In this document: positions 45,837 through 54,994 of the stretch, in pieces | How positions within the stretch are numbered: the first letter of the stretch is position 1 | How the letters are laid out: each line of letters opens with the position of its first letter | Assembly (NCBI RefSeq): GCF_001548375.1 | Contig: NZ_AP017295.1 | Span: 6,214,001-6,278,000 of the forward strand | Direction of reading: 5' to 3' | DNA: 64,000 bases | Source: Nostoc sp. NIES-3756 | Lineage (GTDB): Bacteria > Cyanobacteriota > Cyanobacteriia > Cyanobacteriales > Nostocaceae | Translations under genes and position numbers: made by a program | Notes under the pieces: generated by a model | Seen by the model: only the letters and a program-made list of their open reading frames with translations | What the model was told of the DNA's origin: nothing | Database searches by the model: none

Positions 45837-46382
45837 TCAATATACGGTGAAGGAATTTACAACTTCTTCCATTGACCGTTTAACTTTTCGCCAACGTTTT
45901 TCAGGAATGGAAGCGTTAAAGGTGAAAAGCTTGCCACGGCTCACAGACACACTAGCGATGTTGTGGCGCTCTTGCTGATTGGGAAGTTTTACTAAATACT
46001 CAAGATTGTAGTAAGTTTTACCTTGTGATTCTTTTTCTGAAGCGTTAACTAGTTCAGCTGAACGACCAGAATCTGGAGGTGCTAAGGCTGCTTTTCCTAG
46101 TTTATAACCTACTTCTGTAGGTGTACCCAATTCCTTTAAAGTTTTGTTCTCTGGAACTGGACTAATTACTACAGAAACATTTTCAGAAATCTCGATTAAA
46201 TCGTGAAACACCACATCGGGGCCGTTAGCAACTTTTACCTGCAACCAGCCATTAGGGTATGAAAACTCATAGCCATCGGCAGTATCTACAAAGCTTTTGT
46301 ATCCGGCCGCCTGAGCTACATTAGGGTTACTGAGGCTAAAACTCAACACCAACAGCAACATAAATAAAAATTTTTTCCACAT
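45837..46382 (-). CDS. PsbP-domain protein, CyanoP-like
   Basis: 181 residues from ATG 46380-46382. Residues 1-26 are a signal-type segment (WKKFLFMLLLVLSFSLSN then NVAQAA), with no lipobox cysteine. The mature part starts GYKSFVDTADGYEFSYPNGW, which is the PsbP fold N-terminus, and ends in KVKRSMEEVVNSFTVY, as in CyanoP/PsbP. CyanoP is a lumenal factor linked to photosystem II assembly. The frame can be read upstream to 46436, but the inner start places the signal sequence correctly. Which PsbP paralogue it is remains uncertain because the usual lipid-anchor Cys is absent. Confidence 0.83.
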   Translation of the reverse strand: MWKKFLFMLLLVLSFSLSNPNVAQAAGYKSFVDTADGYEFSYPNGWLQVKVANGPDVVFHDLIEISENVSVVISPVPENKTLKELGTPTEVGYKLGKAALAPPDSGRSAELVNASEKESQGKTYYNLEYLVKLPNQQERHNIASVSVSRGKLFTFNASIPEKRWRKVKRSMEEVVNSFTVY

Positions 46383-46557
46383 CTTTACAGATTCCTTTAG
46401 GCTGGAAGCAATATTTAAGTAAGCATGATTTCTCATTTTTATTGTCCCATCAACTGGAACGCATGGCTAGGAAAGGGAGATGAGGAAGATAAGGAGGATG
46501 GAGGAAATGAAGGGGAAAAGGGAAAGGGAAAAGCCTTTAATCTCTACCTCCTGCCTT

Positions 46558-46592
46558 TTGACTGTGGACTATGGACTAATGACTAATGACTA
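46558..46592. repeat. Heptanucleotide tandem repeat
   Basis: TGTGGAC, TATGGAC and TAATGAC units directly before the ATG of the next gene (46597). Confidence 0.7.
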
Positions 46593-46596
46593 AATT

Positions 46597-47220
46597 ATGC
46601 TCACAAGTAAGGAAATACGCTGGTTTTATCCTGGTAGGATACCAGAGGGTATCAAAGTTTGGTTTCATCAGTATTGTTTAATTGACCAAGAGCAATTACC
46701 GCAAGAAAGAGAAGATGTGTATCTCTACATTCCAGGATCTGATTTTTTGGGAATCAAACTTCGAGAAGGTAGTTTGGAAGTTAAATGGCGAACAGCAGAA
46801 CTGGGGGTAGTCAGCTTTAGGGAACTTGTAAGCGGAAAAGCTGAAAAATGGACTAAGTGGTCTTGTAATGATCCCACCCAAGAAGCTTTTCAGCCTGCCA
46901 CAGTGTTAGGCAAATCTTCTTGGGTAAGTGTGCAGAAAGTGCGATATTTGCAGCATTATGAAGTTTTTACTGATTTTTCAGTACAACCTACTAATGATGA
47001 GTGTATTGATAATGGTTGCAGTCTAGAAGTTACGCAATTGCTTATTCAAAATGAACTTTGGTGGAGTCTAGCTTTAGAAGCCAATGGTGAGGATGACAGG
47101 TTAATGGCAAATCTGCAAGCGACAGCCAGAACAGTATTCAACACTTACCAAGAAGTAAAGTTACTTGCTACAGATTCTTATGCGTATCCCCATTGGCTAG
47201 GGCTATGTATTGCTAATTGA
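46597..47220 (+). CDS. Conserved hypothetical protein (CYTH-like in appearance)
   Basis: 207 residues. KEIRWFYPGRIPEGIKVWFH, then REDVYLYIPGSDFLGIKLRE, then SWVSVQKVRYLQHYEVFTDF suggest alternating strands with charged, inward-facing residues (ExKxR in LEVKWR), somewhat like CYTH/triphosphate-tunnel proteins. This is an impression, not a motif match. No signal or membrane segment. It is possibly in one unit with the DUF2278 gene 120 bases further. Confidence 0.6.
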   Translation: MLTSKEIRWFYPGRIPEGIKVWFHQYCLIDQEQLPQEREDVYLYIPGSDFLGIKLREGSLEVKWRTAELGVVSFRELVSGKAEKWTKWSCNDPTQEAFQPATVLGKSSWVSVQKVRYLQHYEVFTDFSVQPTNDECIDNGCSLEVTQLLIQNELWWSLALEANGEDDRLMANLQATARTVFNTYQEVKLLATDSYAYPHWLGLCIAN

Positions 47221-47339
47221 CAAAGCATAAAATTCATCCTACAGGGTACTAGTAAATTCTTGCTATATATAGTAATTATCTAACTTAACCAGCAATTAAC
47301 CTGTTGTCGCATTTCATACTTATATAACTAGGAGAAAAA

Positions 47340-48344
47340 ATGCCCTTAAAGAATTACGGTGTATTAAAAAGCCGTGCGCTAAATCGTAAGTTGGGTGAAG
47401 GCCCTAGTCCTCATTACCAAGTACTTGTAACCGACAACAAGCAAAAGCACCGCATTGCTATTAACGTTAAGTCGCAGCAAAGCCCTTCAGAATTACTTTA
47501 TCTTGTGGATGAAAATTTCTCCCATCCCATGACTAAGGAATTGCTAGAGTTAGATTTTGGCTTCTATGAGTTACCACGCCAACCAGGGGGAATTGCTTTA
47601 GATTATATCCGGGGAAATTTGTTTGACCCCAAACAGATGAAGCCTTTGCCTTACAATGTACCTGGGCCTGACAATGATTTGAATGAATTGTTGGAATTAT
47701 ACATTGCCCGAGCGATCGCATCCACCGATGCAATCCTTTATCCTTTTGGGGAACGATGGGGGCCAGAAATTGATATCAAAGACAAATATTTCGGATTTCT
47801 CCCAGGTAATGGTATTCACGACATCCACATGAACCAGGGTAACGCCGCCCAATTTCAAAGAGATAATGGCGTTTGGCAAGATGGCGGACTACTAATTCAC
47901 TACCCAACCAGAAATCAATGGGTGGGTATATTTTTAGCCTTCCAATCTCAAGCATTCCACACAGACGATATCACAGGTAACAGAATAGATGACACAGATA
48001 TCATCACACCAGTTGTTACCACTGGTGCAGTTCGGATTGTTGCGGCATTAGTGAATCCGCTAGGGGAAGACGTAAATAAAGAGACAGTGAGTTTAATTAA
48101 TATTTCACAGCAAACAGTGGATTTGAATGGTTGGTCATTAGCAGATAGATCCAAGCATAAACAACCTTTAGAGGGTGCAATTAATCCTGGTGAAGTCCTC
48201 AGAGTAACTATTGATAGTGATAGTATCCAAATAGACAACAATGGTGGTATTATCACCCTCTTAGATGACAAAGGCATCAAGATTCACGGCGTTTCCTACA
48301 CGAGAAAACAGGCACAGAAGCAAGGTTGGACAATTGTGTTTTGA
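47340..48344 (+). CDS. DUF2278 (YukJ-like) plus lamin-tail-domain protein
   Basis: 334 residues. Residues 1-215 match the DUF2278/YukJ family (PLKNYGVLKSRALNRKLGEG, then FGFLPGNGIHDIHMNQGNAA, then NGVWQDGGLLIHYPTRNQWV). Residues 230-334 are a lamin-tail (LTD) fold: IVAALVNPLGEDVNKETVSL, then NGWSLADRSKHKQPLEGAIN, then ITLLDDKGIKIHGVSYT. A GGAG ribosome site precedes the ATG. Function unknown. This is the last core-like gene before the accessory island. Confidence 0.86.
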   Translation: MPLKNYGVLKSRALNRKLGEGPSPHYQVLVTDNKQKHRIAINVKSQQSPSELLYLVDENFSHPMTKELLELDFGFYELPRQPGGIALDYIRGNLFDPKQMKPLPYNVPGPDNDLNELLELYIARAIASTDAILYPFGERWGPEIDIKDKYFGFLPGNGIHDIHMNQGNAAQFQRDNGVWQDGGLLIHYPTRNQWVGIFLAFQSQAFHTDDITGNRIDDTDIITPVVTTGAVRIVAALVNPLGEDVNKETVSLINISQQTVDLNGWSLADRSKHKQPLEGAINPGEVLRVTIDSDSIQIDNNGGIITLLDDKGIKIHGVSYTRKQAQKQGWTIVF

Positions 48345-48400
48345 ATTATGAGGGAGATAAGGAAGCAGAGGAGCAGAGGGAGATAATGATCATTAACTCC

Positions 48401-48448
48401 TGACTGTTGACTGTTGACTATGGACTAATGACCAATGACCAATGACTA
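48401..48448. repeat. Heptanucleotide tandem repeat at the island's left side
   Basis: TGTTGAC, TATGGAC and CAATGAC units between the DUF2278 gene and the convergent minus-strand operon. Confidence 0.75.
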
Positions 48449-48489
48449 AATTGATAGAATTATATTTAGTAGGAATCCCCAGAGAGTGA

Positions 48490-48855
48490 CTAATATTCAT
48501 CATCACGAAGGATAAACCCAGACTCTTTATTGAGGAACCCAGCAAGCTGCTTAATTAAACCTCGAAGCCTGTTGAATTTATGCTCTAGCCGGGAATCAAA
48601 ATCATGTATCCGGTAGTCATAGTGTTCTTTTTTACCTTGATACTCAGTTAGATGAATATCAAGTTTTTTCTCAGCTGTATACAACCTATCAACAAAATTG
48701 TCCTTAAGTCCGTCGATTGCTGTTAATAAGTTAGATTCTACTTTATGAATTTTGGTATTAATACTAGCTTCAATTTGTGCTAGTCGATAGATACCACCAA
48801 TTAACATAAACAATAAAGAAAGGAAAGTAAAAGCGTTATTAACATCGATTTTCAT
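48490..48855 (-). CDS. Small membrane-anchored coiled-coil protein (operon gene 9)
   Basis: 121 residues, last gene of the nine-gene operon, one base after the previous gene. Residues 5-25 form a transmembrane helix (NNAFTFLSLLFMLIGGIYRL), followed by a long helical region with heptad-like spacing (IEASINTKIHKVESNLLTAI and on) and a charged end. The form recalls phage holins or spanin-like or tail-attached membrane proteins, but no family was recognised. Confidence 0.7.
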   Translation of the reverse strand: MKIDVNNAFTFLSLLFMLIGGIYRLAQIEASINTKIHKVESNLLTAIDGLKDNFVDRLYTAEKKLDIHLTEYQGKKEHYDYRIHDFDSRLEHKFNRLRGLIKQLAGFLNKESGFILRDDEY

Positions 48856-48856
48856 A

Positions 48857-49189
48857 TCAGTCTAAAATCCGACTAATAGATATTTGAGTCTTACCCAAAT
48901 ACTGATAAGGAAAAAATTCTAGTTGAAATCTGCCTTGCTGTGGAAAGTTAACCTGATAGTTTTTAGTGAGATTAATCACCTGAAAACTAGCAACTAATCT
49001 ATTCGGGTAATCAATCAAAACTTGGTCTAACTTACCAGCAGCATTATAGTTTTTAGCCAGTTTCGATTTAGACTCAACTGTAATAATTAAACTGGCATCA
49101 TTATCAAACAAGTAAGGAATGAGTACAGAATTAACTTTTCTTAAGTCCCATCTGTATTCATTCCGAAAAACCAATTGAGTTTCAATCAT
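48857..49189 (-). CDS. Unknown operon protein (gene 8)
   Basis: 110 residues, strand-rich (SVLIPYLFDNDASLIITVES, then VASFQVINLTKNYQVNFPQQ, then FQLEFFPYQYLGKTQISISR). No signal peptide. Its start follows the previous stop directly. Likely a structural component of whatever the operon builds. Confidence 0.7.
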   Translation of the reverse strand: MIETQLVFRNEYRWDLRKVNSVLIPYLFDNDASLIITVESKSKLAKNYNAAGKLDQVLIDYPNRLVASFQVINLTKNYQVNFPQQGRFQLEFFPYQYLGKTQISISRILD

Positions 49190-49579
49190 CTACTTGGTGG
49201 CAACTGGGTAAGTTCTGCCATCAACACTAACAAAAGATTGTGGTTTCTTTGATGCTTTAGACAGAAACTGTCTAATTTCATTGATGGTTGCTCCGGCTGG
49301 CACAGGAATACTTTTATATTTTTTCTTCCCATCCTTACCATCACCAACAGGAACCTTGATACTACCAGCACCACTAGAACCGCGAACAGCAATCACGGTT
49401 CCTTTCTTGTTTTTGACACCAGCAGCAGGCACAACCTTAAGCCCAAGTGCATCAGCCGTAGACTTAAGTATATAAACATATCGAGCAGAGCCGCCCTGTG
49501 TTCCAGTCTTTTTACTTGATCTCTTGGCGGCTGCAAATTCAACTGTAACCCGTGGCCCTAACTTCACACCTTTAGGCAT
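49190..49579 (-). CDS. Basic unknown operon protein (gene 7)
   Basis: 129 residues, very basic and Lys/Gly/Ser-rich (AAKRSSKKTGTQGGSARYVY, then VGDGKDGKKKYKSIPVPAGA), ending SVDGRTYPVATK. Best ribosome site of the operon (AAGGAGG before the ATG at 49577-49579). Composition fits a DNA- or surface-binding or capsid/tail-type protein. Not recognised. Confidence 0.72.
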   Translation of the reverse strand: MPKGVKLGPRVTVEFAAAKRSSKKTGTQGGSARYVYILKSTADALGLKVVPAAGVKNKKGTVIAVRGSSGAGSIKVPVGDGKDGKKKYKSIPVPAGATINEIRQFLSKASKKPQSFVSVDGRTYPVATK

Positions 49580-49618
49580 TTTTTAAACCTCCTTATGGTT
49601 TACTAATTTTGGTAAACG

Positions 49619-50653
49619 TTAGAGGTAATCAATAGCTTTGATGGTGACATCACCATTAGAAGCAGCAGCAGTGGTAAACGGTAAATTAGCGGCAACAGTA
49701 GCAGTACCCGCTTCAACATCAACCTGAATCTGAATATTATTAGGCTGGTTCTCAACAGGAACAACAGCTTTCTCAGATGCAGATAATAGAGAAGCTGTCT
49801 CTAAAAATGCAGCAATAATATTAGCAGAGGTTAAATCACCACCACCATTAGTAAACGCTGAATATGTACTACCTAAATAATCACTAGCTAGAATTTTGAT
49901 TGTTCCATCTGTTTGAATGCTAGTAACGATAGGAATAGTAGCTGCAACAGCAATAGTTCCAGTGTCAAAAGAGACGGTAGTAGACAAATTTCGTCTTGCA
50001 GGTAAACCAGGGTTAGCACCATTTCTGTTATTTTCAGCCGCATCTAAAGCACGAGCCACCTCAAAGAAAGCTTGAGGAATTTGGGTAGATTTAAGTGTTC
50101 CGGAAGTGCCTGGATCAAAAGTACTCATTTTGTTCTCGTCGTAAATAATGTAGTAACCGTACTTGTAATCAGTCATAGCCGGAAATAATCCCAAATTCGA
50201 GGGAATGAACGCAGTTCCGTTCTTTGGGGTTAATGTCGAAGAAAGTGAAACAGATGATGGAGTGGGAATAACAAGCTTATCGTTGACAATGGTGATAGTA
50301 AAAGTTGTGCGACCTAAAGCAGTATTAACCGCAGGTGGCAATTCATCAATGGCATCGCCCCAATTAGTATTAATACTGTCACCAGATGGAGTAATAGCAC
50401 TTTCACCAGCATCACTATTATTACTAGTCTCATTATTCTGCTTTTGAACAATTGATTTAATGGGAGTAGTTGGCAGGAAAATATACCAATTTCTTTTCCA
50501 TTTGAAAGCTATTTTAATTTTCTTTTTCAATAGCTTCTTAATCAACTGTAATAAATATACTTCCGAGTAATGAAGTAATTTAGCAAAAGTAATTAACTTA
50601 ATAGCTAATCGACCATTAACTACGAAAACTGTATCAAGCTCTAAAACCCTCAT
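49619..50653 (-). CDS. Repeat-containing structural-type protein (operon gene 6)
   Basis: 344 residues. A basic helical N-terminal 60 residues (LITFAKLLHYSEVYLLQLIK, then KKIKIAFKWKRNWYIFLP) is followed by three related strand-rich segments. Two of these end in IKILASDYL and VTIKAIDYL, and each is preceded by a helical stretch like ANIIAAFLETASLLSASEKA. Its ATG overlaps the end of the collagen-like gene by four bases. Looks like a baseplate, tail or fibre component; family not recognised. Confidence 0.72.
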   Translation of the reverse strand: MRVLELDTVFVVNGRLAIKLITFAKLLHYSEVYLLQLIKKLLKKKIKIAFKWKRNWYIFLPTTPIKSIVQKQNNETSNNSDAGESAITPSGDSINTNWGDAIDELPPAVNTALGRTTFTITIVNDKLVIPTPSSVSLSSTLTPKNGTAFIPSNLGLFPAMTDYKYGYYIIYDENKMSTFDPGTSGTLKSTQIPQAFFEVARALDAAENNRNGANPGLPARRNLSTTVSFDTGTIAVAATIPIVTSIQTDGTIKILASDYLGSTYSAFTNGGGDLTSANIIAAFLETASLLSASEKAVVPVENQPNNIQIQVDVEAGTATVAANLPFTTAAASNGDVTIKAIDYL

Positions 50654-53019
50654 TTCTTAGTCCTCAACTTCTTACTCCATTGAGGTGTAGTGTCTTTCTG
50701 ACCCTGTGGAAAGAATTGGCACAGTGTAGGAGTTACGGAAATCTCTTTGTAAGCTTTATTTGATTTTGTTGTTTGTGGTGGATCTATATTTTTTAAGTAA
50801 TCAGGATTTACATATTGTTTTAAAGCGTTGATTACTCGTAAGCATTCAGTTTCAGTTTTACACCAAACAATAATTTTTGAATTATCACTAAGAACTTGAA
50901 CACCTCTAACACTGCCCTTTTGATAATCTGGGAACTTTGGTTGGTGTGTTTCGGTATATCTGTAGTGTGGTAGTACCAAAGTCCATCTACCTCGCCCAAC
51001 TTTTCCACCTCCTAAGTCTTCAGCATATTGAATGGCTAATTGTGGTTTTTGTGGGCTGCGAGTCTGCCAATAGTCGGGAACTGAAAGATGAGCTTCAAAT
51101 TCTTTATTTTTGGCTAAACAAAGTTCAGAATTGGCTTTATACAATTCTTCATACTCAGCAATGATGGTATTGGCATTGCTACCAGTGCCAGTTTTGTTAG
51201 CGATCGCATTGACAGTTGTTTGTACTTGTTTCGGTTTCCACTCACCGTCTACCAATTCACACACACAAGTAGGAACTTTAATTGATATAAACCTCACATC
51301 AGCGTCCTCACCTGGTTTACCGTCAACACCTTCGCGGCCGTTTAGCCCATTCCTACCGTCAACGCCATTGCGGCCATCAATACCGTTACGCCCATCAACG
51401 CCATTACGTCCATCCGTGCCGTTGCGACCGTTGGTTCCATTCCTGCCGTCAGTACCGTTACGACCGTTAGTCCCGTTTCTGCCATCTGTACCGTTACGAC
51501 CATTAGTCCCAGTTCTGCCGTCAGTACCGTTACGACCGTTGGTTCCATTCCTGCCGTCTGTGCCGTTACGACCATTAGTCCCAGTTCTGCCGTCAGTACC
51601 GTTACGACCGTTGGTTCCATTCCTGCCGTCTGTGCCGTTACGACCATTAGTCCCGTTTCTGCCGTCTGTGCCGTTACGACCGTTGGTTCCATTCCTGCCG
51701 TCTGTGCCGTTGCGACCGTTAGTCCCGTTTCTGCCGTCTGTGCCGTTTCTACCGTTCAGACCATTTTTACCGTCAAGACCGGGACGACCATTCAGACCAG
51801 GACGACCATCAATTCCATTTCTTGGTATGGGTACTGGTTTAAGAGGAATAGCGTCACGTCCGTCGCGGCCGTTGAGTCCGTCTCGACCAGGACGGCCATC
51901 AATCCCATTTTTGACTAAAACAATTGGGGCTGGTGTAGGTCTTTCAATAGGAATGTATTTAAAAGTATTTTCGACTCTGGTTAATTCAATCGTGGTTACT
52001 TGACCGTCACGACCGTTAACACCATTATTGCCATTTCTGCCGTTAGTGCCGTCACGACCGTTAACACCATTATTGCCATTTCTGCCGTTAGTGCCGTCAC
52101 GCCCATTGACACCGTTTCTGCCATCTGTACCATTTCTGCCGTTAGTGCCATCACGACCATTGACACCATTTCTGCCATCTGTACCATTTCTGCCGTTAGT
52201 GCCATCGCGTCCATTACTTCCCGGTAGTCCGCGTTGCCCATTACTTCCTGGCAAACCGCGCTGACCGTCTCGTCCATTAGTTCCCGGTAGACCACGTTGC
52301 CCATCCCGTCCGTTGCGACCATCACGACCATTACTTCCTGGCAAACCGCGTTGACCTGTACTTCCTGGTAGACCACGTTGTCCATCTCTTCCCGGTCGTC
52401 CATCGCGGCCGTTACTTCCTGGTAATCCGCGTTGCCCATCCCGTCCGTTGCGACCATCACGACCATTAGTTCCCGGTCTTCCGTTTTGTCCTGGTCTACC
52501 ATTTTGTCCGTCTCGTCCGGGTCGTCCTGGGGCCGATGCTCTTCCTCTCAAAGCTGCAACACCCATTTCCAAAGCATCTAAAGCAGTCTCTAAGCGCAAT
52601 TGACCGCTACGAATTTCGTCAACAAGCTGCTTGAGGAATAACAGAGATTGTGCCAAGTCTATAAGTGCTTGGATTTTGTCTAATAACTGAGCAAACTTAC
52701 TTAATGCTGCTGTAGCTTTAGCCATTGCCGCCGCAGCTGCTGCACTAGCAGCAGACGCGGCCGCCATAGCAGCAGCAGCCAACGCGGCGGCGGCCGCAAG
52801 AGCAACAAGCAGGGCTTTAAGTTCTTTAATTTCGGCTCTAACTTGGTCTACTCCTGCTAAAGCTCTATAGGCGTTAGCATCAGCAAGATAAGCAGTCTTT
52901 AATGCTTCTTTTGCTAATTGCCTTGCGTATTCATCTACATTATTTCTATTATTTAAACGAGCAATTTCTGCTCTTAAAGCTGCAAGTTCGTTTCTAATTT
53001 CGGCGCAACAATCAGCCAC
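50650..53019 (-). CDS. Collagen-like Gly-X-Y repeat protein (operon gene 5)
   Basis: 789 residues. N-terminal charged coil (CAEIRNELAALRAEIARLNN), an Ala-rich helix (ALLVALAAAAALAAAAMAAA), then Gly-X-Y triplets from about residue 163 to 573 with two interruptions (near 345-375, VTTIELTRVENTFKYIPIER, and near 390-405, AIPLKPVPIPRN). The C-terminal 215 residues are globular, with Cys pairs (VPTCVCELVDGEWKPKQ). The later triplets follow a 12-residue period GTNGRNGTDGRN, coded by 36-base tandem repeats at about 51380-51760. Bacterial collagen-like fibres form phage tail fibres or surface filaments. Overlaps both neighbours by 4-8 bases. Confidence 0.9.
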   Translation of the reverse strand: MADCCAEIRNELAALRAEIARLNNRNNVDEYARQLAKEALKTAYLADANAYRALAGVDQVRAEIKELKALLVALAAAAALAAAAMAAASAASAAAAAAMAKATAALSKFAQLLDKIQALIDLAQSLLFLKQLVDEIRSGQLRLETALDALEMGVAALRGRASAPGRPGRDGQNGRPGQNGRPGTNGRDGRNGRDGQRGLPGSNGRDGRPGRDGQRGLPGSTGQRGLPGSNGRDGRNGRDGQRGLPGTNGRDGQRGLPGSNGQRGLPGSNGRDGTNGRNGTDGRNGVNGRDGTNGRNGTDGRNGVNGRDGTNGRNGNNGVNGRDGTNGRNGNNGVNGRDGQVTTIELTRVENTFKYIPIERPTPAPIVLVKNGIDGRPGRDGLNGRDGRDAIPLKPVPIPRNGIDGRPGLNGRPGLDGKNGLNGRNGTDGRNGTNGRNGTDGRNGTNGRNGTDGRNGTNGRNGTDGRNGTNGRNGTDGRTGTNGRNGTDGRNGTNGRNGTDGRTGTNGRNGTDGRNGTNGRNGTDGRNGTNGRNGTDGRNGVDGRNGIDGRNGVDGRNGLNGREGVDGKPGEDADVRFISIKVPTCVCELVDGEWKPKQVQTTVNAIANKTGTGSNANTIIAEYEELYKANSELCLAKNKEFEAHLSVPDYWQTRSPQKPQLAIQYAEDLGGGKVGRGRWTLVLPHYRYTETHQPKFPDYQKGSVRGVQVLSDNSKIIVWCKTETECLRVINALKQYVNPDYLKNIDPPQTTKSNKAYKEISVTPTLCQFFPQGQKDTTPQWSKKLRTKK

Positions 53020-53641
53020 GATTAATTCCTCTTAACGCTGAAGTAGCAGCCGCTATACCATTTCTAAGTTCACTACAAGGGATACAACAATAACCGGGAT
53101 ATGAATCGGTTTTACACTCAATATATCCATCGGGACAATTGCCACAAGCCACTTGATAATTAATAGGACATTTACCACTAGCAGAAAATAAAATATTTTG
53201 GGAAGTATCTTTAACCTCTAATTTGCATATCTGCTCAGGTGGTTTGTTCGTATTAGGTAAAAGAATTTTTGCAAGTTTTGGTGTATCACCTAGATAACCG
53301 ACTGCACTACCAGTAATTAAATTGCCATTACCATCCCTAAATTCTGCGCCATAATTAGCAACCTGTTGACCATTGACTGTATCAGTAGAAATTACTCCAG
53401 TTACTCTAAAATCTGTCAATTTACCAATTGCCCTAAAAGGTAATTGTTCTAATGTAGTTCTAGGGTTTAAGTTTGTTGAAAAATTCCAAGCATAAGTTTC
53501 ACCGTTAAGATTGGGATTGTCTAGCGGTGTAACTGTTACATTAATTGGGGAAGAAGGTGAGTAATAAGTATTATCTTGAATATCACCATTCTTTCTAAAA
53601 ATTACTTTTGGTTTATCACCTACTTGGCAATATAAACTCAT
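53012..53641 (-). CDS. Cys-rich-ended operon protein (gene 4)
   Basis: 209 residues. Immunoglobulin-like strand-rich body (NVTVTPLDNPNLNGETYAWN, then FRVTGVISTDTVNGQQVANY) and a Cys-rich end with eight cysteines (YQVACGNCPDGYIECKTDSY, then PGYCCIPCSELRNGI). The Cys cluster followed by the next gene's start CCAEIRNELAAL suggests the two proteins may join by disulfides. Not recognised as a named family. Confidence 0.75.
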   Translation of the reverse strand: MSLYCQVGDKPKVIFRKNGDIQDNTYYSPSSPINVTVTPLDNPNLNGETYAWNFSTNLNPRTTLEQLPFRAIGKLTDFRVTGVISTDTVNGQQVANYGAEFRDGNGNLITGSAVGYLGDTPKLAKILLPNTNKPPEQICKLEVKDTSQNILFSASGKCPINYQVACGNCPDGYIECKTDSYPGYCCIPCSELRNGIAAATSALRGINRG

Positions 53642-54654
53642 AGTGTAAATGGCAGTGAAGGGAACTTTGATTTAATTGTACTTATGTTCAGAGTATGATT
53701 TTGATTGCTAGATGAAATTAGGTAAGGATAAACAAGCAATAAAGAGATATCACCATCGTAACGTTTATCATCAGCCGCAATTCTAAACCTATCCCCTGGT
53801 GAGTAAGTATTATCTGTCCTCACTCCTTTAGAAACATTATTTTGAATAACTTCATAACTATTATTTGTGGCATGAATACTGATTAAATGACTGCCTGAAG
53901 ACGGCATATTAAGCGGATATCCTTCAAATCTGGCACTCCTAAAAGTACCAAAATACCCGGCACTGTTGCCGCTAAATCGCCAGTAGTCATCCATATTTGA
54001 AGTTCTTATGAGATTATATTGCGCGTCATTGTTTGGGCTGAATACTATATATAATGTTGCTCCAGATGTTCCGCTTAAAAATGATGTAATACTTAATTCT
54101 TGTACACTTGATTCAGTAAATCTAATTGTAGGCTTATCATCAAAGCCTATTGTAATTTCTGGTGAATCACCAATGAGAGATACAGTACGATTATTGCCGG
54201 ATGTATCTGTTAAGCTTCCTTCTAGAAGCAGTGAAGCACCACCTGCAAAAACACCAGATACTGTTAATTCACCTTGAATTGGGAACCAGCCAATTATGTC
54301 ATTAATATAAATTAATCGGAAATATGAGCTTGTTTCAACTGCTCGTAAATTAGCAGGTTGATAAACAATATTGTTGTATGGCTTATCTTGAGTGTTAATA
54401 AATGCAGGAGATGAAACATTAAATATTTCAATCTCACCTATTGAAATAATCGGCAATGTAATAGTAACATTAGTGCCAATATTAATTATTTTTGAGTAAT
54501 TGTTTGCTGTATGATTTGAATTAACAGTTACCCATTCATTTTTACTTGAAATCTGGTCAATTCTTGTATTGTAGTAAGCTCCATTATTTACCGATTGAAA
54601 AAGCAATAAATCTTTTGTCCCTGGTTGGCTGTTAGGAAAACTCTGTATCTGCAT
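53638..54654 (-). CDS. LamG/concanavalin-like-fold operon protein (gene 3)
   Basis: 338 residues. LLEGSLTDTSGNNRTVSLIG, then GATLYIVFSPNNDAQYNLIR, then GDRFRIAADDKRYDGDISLL, LVYP are those of LamG-type jelly-roll carbohydrate- or protein-binding modules, here from about residue 130 on. The N-terminal part (SFPNSQPGTKDLLLFQSVNN) is typical of phage tail proteins. A binding role at the tip of an appendage is inferred. Overlaps gene 2 by 23 bases. Confidence 0.76.
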   Translation of the reverse strand: MQIQSFPNSQPGTKDLLLFQSVNNGAYYNTRIDQISSKNEWVTVNSNHTANNYSKIINIGTNVTITLPIISIGEIEIFNVSSPAFINTQDKPYNNIVYQPANLRAVETSSYFRLIYINDIIGWFPIQGELTVSGVFAGGASLLLEGSLTDTSGNNRTVSLIGDSPEITIGFDDKPTIRFTESSVQELSITSFLSGTSGATLYIVFSPNNDAQYNLIRTSNMDDYWRFSGNSAGYFGTFRSARFEGYPLNMPSSGSHLISIHATNNSYEVIQNNVSKGVRTDNTYSPGDRFRIAADDKRYDGDISLLLVYPYLISSSNQNHTLNISTIKSKFPSLPFTL

Positions 54655-54994
54655 ATTCTGAATATTGTTTGATAATTAAGCCATTAATTCTATATCTCAT
54701 GCCTTTTCGATTAATTGTGTATGGCTTCCAAGTTTCTATTGTTAAGGAAGGATACAAATTTGAGTTATCATAATCAATCTTCCTGTTTTGTTCATCTGTT
54801 ATTGCATTACCGTTTTCATCAGTACAATATCCCTGAAAATTCTCCAGAGTGTTTAATAGGATTGCTGTAAGTAAACTTTCTGCGGTATTGCTAGAATTAG
54901 CAGTTAAAGAAATAAAGTCAGCTTTATTAAGAATTAAAAACTGACCATTTTGGATTGCATTAAATCCAAATATTTGATTTAAAGATAGTTCCAT
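54632..54994 (-). CDS. Operon protein paralogous to gene 1 (gene 2)
   Basis: 120 residues. ELSLNQIFGFNAIQNGQFLI, then LNKADFISLTANSSNTAESL, then LTAILLNTLENFQGY line up with gene 1 (LTTVFGAGATQTSTTITINK, ADLPGLTAAANNKAESLFVG), so the two are tandem paralogues. No known family recognised. Confidence 0.74.
   Translation of the reverse strand: MELSLNQIFGFNAIQNGQFLILNKADFISLTANSSNTAESLLTAILLNTLENFQGYCTDENGNAITDEQNRKIDYDNSNLYPSLTIETWKPYTINRKGMRYRINGLIIKQYSEYADTEFS

Noticed and set aside
51110..52003. Long plus-strand open frame (297 codons) opposite the collagen-like gene
   Set aside because: It is the shadow of the Gly-X-Y repeats read on the other strand (LRPLVPFLPSVP periods). The minus-strand frame has matching operon overlaps and ribosome sites.
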